Shown here piece by piece: positions 62,083 to 64,000 of a stretch of DNA of 64,000 bases. Origin of the DNA: Gemmobacter aquarius (GTDB lineage: Bacteria > Pseudomonadota > Alphaproteobacteria > Rhodobacterales > Rhodobacteraceae). The notes beneath the pieces are model-generated. The model did not search any database and was not told the DNA's origin. It saw only the letters and a list, made by a program, of their open reading frames with translations. A program made the position numbers and the translations under genes. The stretch covers positions 566,001-630,000 of the forward strand of contig NZ_CP028918.1 in NCBI RefSeq assembly GCF_003060865.1, written 5' to 3'. Position 1 is the first letter of the stretch. The number at the start of each line of letters is the position of its first letter.

Positions 62083-62489
62083 GCCGAAACCTGCCGGGTC
62101 CAGTCGTTCAGATTGTAGAAGGTGGTGATGCGGACGATCTTGCCGCCCCTGATCTCAAAGAACCCTCCGGCGGGCAGCACGTAGCGCTGCCCCTTGGCCT
62201 CGGGCAATCCCGGATCGGTCTTGAGATATTCGCCATGCACCACGAATTCCGCCGCCCCGCGCGACCCATCCATGTTGGCGAGGATCACCAAATCTTTCAA
62301 CTCCTCGCGGTAGCTCACTCCCATATGCCCGCAGAACTCGGCGAATTTCGCACGGCCATGGCGGATTCCGCCCTCGTTCACGCGATGTTCGACATCTTCG
62401 GACACGCATTGCAGCATTCCGTCAACGTCACTCGCGTTGAAGGCAGCGTAGTAGCGGGATAGCAGACCAACGGTCTTGTCAAAGCTCAT
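62079..62489 (-). CDS. NTF2/SnoaL-like protein
   Basis: 136 residues: LLSRYYAAFNASDVDGMLQCVSEDVEHRVNEGG and VVHGEYLKTDPGLPEAKGQRYVLPAGGFFEIRGGKI. This is a typical cone-shaped NTF2 fold, as in ketosteroid isomerase-like proteins. Coupled to both neighbours (ATGA with the GNAT gene and overlap with the phosphatase gene). The function is likely a small-molecule enzyme or binding protein. Confidence 0.82.
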   Translation of the reverse strand: MSFDKTVGLLSRYYAAFNASDVDGMLQCVSEDVEHRVNEGGIRHGRAKFAEFCGHMGVSYREELKDLVILANMDGSRGAAEFVVHGEYLKTDPGLPEAKGQRYVLPAGGFFEIRGGKIVRITTFYNLNDWTRQVSA

Positions 62490-62959
62490 GGCTTGTCTCC
62501 TTCCGGCTCGGTGGGCGGTCCGAAGCGTTGCAACATGCGGTCCCGTATTTGGTCACGCGCCTGACGATAGGCCGACAGCTTGGCCTCGCGCCCCTCGCCC
62601 AATCCCGTCGGGTCGAGGATCGGCCAATATTCCACCTCCAGATGGTAGAACCGCGTCAACTCCAGCGCCATGCGCTGGCTTGCGGGCGACAGCGCGACGA
62701 TCAGGTCGAATTGCGACAGGTCGTCCCCCCATTCCTTCATTTCCTCGAAACTGCGGGACCGGTGGCGCGACAGTTCGATCCCCAGTTCCTGACAGACGGC
62801 GATGGAAAAGCCGTCCACCTCCATGTCGTTCTTGACGCCCGCCGACTGGACGTAGGCGCGCTGGCCGTACAATCGCTTCATCAGCCCCTCGGCCATGGGC
62901 GAGCGGACCGCGTTATGATCGCAACAAAACAGCACCGACGTGGGAAATCGCGTTGCCAC
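62486..62959 (-). CDS. low-molecular-weight phosphatase family protein (arsC-like)
   Basis: 157 residues from a GTG at 62959. The P-loop is CDHNAVRSPMAEG (Cys-x5-Arg-Ser) at about residue 13, and YWPILDPTGLGEG holds the acid Asp. This is the LMW-PTP/arsenate reductase fold. In Rhodobacteraceae it normally follows UPF0262, as it does here. Its substrate is unknown; the gene is in a conserved housekeeping operon. Confidence 0.82.
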   Translation of the reverse strand: MATRFPTSVLFCCDHNAVRSPMAEGLMKRLYGQRAYVQSAGVKNDMEVDGFSIAVCQELGIELSRHRSRSFEEMKEWGDDLSQFDLIVALSPASQRMALELTRFYHLEVEYWPILDPTGLGEGREAKLSAYRQARDQIRDRMLQRFGPPTEPEGDKP

Positions 62960-62964
62960 CCGGT

Positions 62965-63444
62965 TCAGCCCCAATGCAGGACGCAGATCAGGGTGAACAG
63001 GCGGCGGGCGGTGTCGATGTCGACCTCGGCCTTGCCGGTCAGCCGTTCCTGCAACACGCGCGCGCCTTCGTTGTGGATGCCGCGCCGCGCCATGTCGATG
63101 GCTTCGATCTGGCTGGGGGGCAGGCGTTTGACGGCTTCGAAATAGCTTTCGCAAATCTGGAAATAGTCTTTCACCACCTGCCGGAAGGGGCCGAGCGACA
63201 GGTGGAATTCGCCCACCTTGACCGTGTCTTCGGTGGCGATGTCAAAGACAAGCCGCCCCTCGCGGATGGCCAGCGACAGGCGGTAGGGGCCAAGAGGGGT
63301 GACGCGCCCGTCACGGACAGGCAGGGCGAAGGAGTTTTCTTCCAAGAGGTCGAACACGGCCACGCGCCGTTCCTGCTCGATTTCCGGCGTGGGGCGGGCG
63401 AGGCCCTTTTCGTCGATCTCGATATGGCAGATGCGGTTGGTCAT
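62965..63444 (-). CDS. UPF0262 family protein
   Basis: 159 residues starting [37 protein letters not shown]. It is the Rhodobacteraceae UPF0262 protein of this chromosomal block, whose function is unknown. The ATG at 63444 overlaps the stop of the DUF4357 gene upstream (ATGA). The next gene starts six bases before its stop region. Confidence 0.9.
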   Translation of the reverse strand: MTNRICHIEIDEKGLARPTPEIEQERRVAVFDLLEENSFALPVRDGRVTPLGPYRLSLAIREGRLVFDIATEDTVKVGEFHLSLGPFRQVVKDYFQICESYFEAVKRLPPSQIEAIDMARRGIHNEGARVLQERLTGKAEVDIDTARRLFTLICVLHWG

Positions 63445-64000
63445 GGAGCCATCCGGTTCAGTTCGGCTTCTTCCCAGTCTTTGAACTGCATACCGGTGTT
63501 CGACGTTACCCATTCAGTACGTCCATTAGCTGGTCGTCCCAGAACCACGGCAGCAGCGGCTGACGGGGAGTTGAACGCGTAATCAACAGCCAGAACAGCA
63601 TGTGCGGCATCTGTCTCTTGCGCGAGTCCCCCTTCAAAAAGCTTGGCCTGCAATTCTCTGTAACCAAAGCTGTGTTCACCCTTGCCGATCCATCGACGGA
63701 TGATCGAACCCGCGAGAACGATAAACTCGTCGTTGGCAAGTCTGGCTTTGGCATCGACTCCGAAATTCGGGTTTTGAATTCGGAACAATACTTCGTCGGC
63801 GGTAGCGGAAGCGGGCTGGCTTGGATTCACAAGGTTCGAGATGCGCGCGCGGTTTCTGAACAGTTCAATTCCGAGAGTGGGCAGAACCATCAGAAGCGTG
63901 TCCAGAAACTCTTCCATGTTTGCTCGCGCCGCCTCGCTGAGGCTGGGTCGTGGCGGATTATTGCCGTTTTCTAGCGGGCAATACGCCGCGATGCGCGCAA
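63441..64000 (-). CDS. DUF4357-containing protein, likely GIY-YIG type (5' end outside window)
   Basis: The frame is open to the right edge. The C-terminal part is a DUF4357 domain: [55 protein letters not shown] and DWEEAEL. Upstream, [24 protein letters not shown] and SLSEAARAN resemble the linker of GIY-YIG/DUF4357 proteins. The GIY-YIG nuclease part, if present, lies beyond the window. Stop overlaps the UPF0262 start by ATGA. Confidence 0.72.
   Translation of the reverse strand, partial: ARIAAYCPLENGNNPPRPSLSEAARANMEEFLDTLLMVLPTLGIELFRNRARISNLVNPSQPASATADEVLFRIQNPNFGVDAKARLANDEFIVLAGSIIRRWIGKGEHSFGYRELQAKLFEGGLAQETDAAHAVLAVDYAFNSPSAAAAVVLGRPANGRTEWVTSNTGMQFKDWEEAELNRMAP

Overview
The window comes from an alphaproteobacterium, almost certainly a member of the Rhodobacteraceae. 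The best evidence is the right-hand block, which reads on the minus strand as UPF0262, low-molecular-weight phosphatase, NTF2-like, GNAT, infA, maf, RNase E/G, yacG, tRNA-Phe. This is a compact chromosomal order typical of that family, with several ATGA or GTGA start/stop overlaps. The DNA is GC-rich.

Layout. 1-4.8 kb is ordinary metabolic DNA: an SbtA-type transporter with a DUF6671 gene and a divergent LysR regulator, YaeQ, a luciferase-like monooxygenase and an F420-reductase-like NAD(P)-binding protein. 4.9-12.2 kb holds decayed regulator and IS fragments, a three-gene operon of exported proteins, a bacterial pentameric ligand-gated ion channel, an XRE regulator and an exported delta-60-repeat protein. 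12.5-15.6 kb is a nest of insertion sequences: an IS3-family element, a second IS3-family remnant and IS110. 16-21.3 kb carries a lone AT-richer gene with a possible nuclease motif, a small membrane protein, and a three-gene operon encoding an unknown protein, a double gamma-glutamylcyclotransferase protein and an EEP-fold nuclease. An IS21 element (21.3-23.9 kb) and four small unknown genes follow.

26.3-30.9 kb is an exopolysaccharide operon of Alg8-like polymerase, Alg44-like PilZ/membrane-fusion protein, AlgL-like lyase and a BcsS-like outer-membrane protein, tightly overlapping. 31.5-50.5 kb is a mosaic bounded by two identical IS66 elements, each with its own 8-bp target duplication. Between them lie a DoxX-like membrane protein flanked by a 97-bp repeat, a serine recombinase, an XRE regulator, the second IS3 copy, and a surface-glycan cluster containing a glycosyltransferase-sulfotransferase fusion, a sulfotransferase, a small exported protein, an RgpF-methyltransferase-GT2 fusion and a TPR-GT2 protein. 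50.9-58.6 kb holds a transglutaminase-like protein, a 1711-residue DnaQ-RecQ-UvrD fusion, an SDR oxidoreductase and an AlpA-like regulator. It ends at tRNA-Phe, beyond which conserved chromosome resumes.

Two polysaccharide systems (alginate-like and sulfated-glycan-like) and several exported proteins suggest a cell-surface theme, broken up by repeated IS activity. The least explained coherent units are the double-GGCT/EEP operon (18.0-21.2 kb), the sulfotransferase glycan cluster (39.9-47.9 kb) and the exonuclease-RecQ-UvrD fusion (52.0-57.1 kb). No CRISPR array, rRNA or replication origin was seen. Several genes are broken: an Rrf2 regulator, istB, maf (single-base frameshift) and both IS3 transposases.
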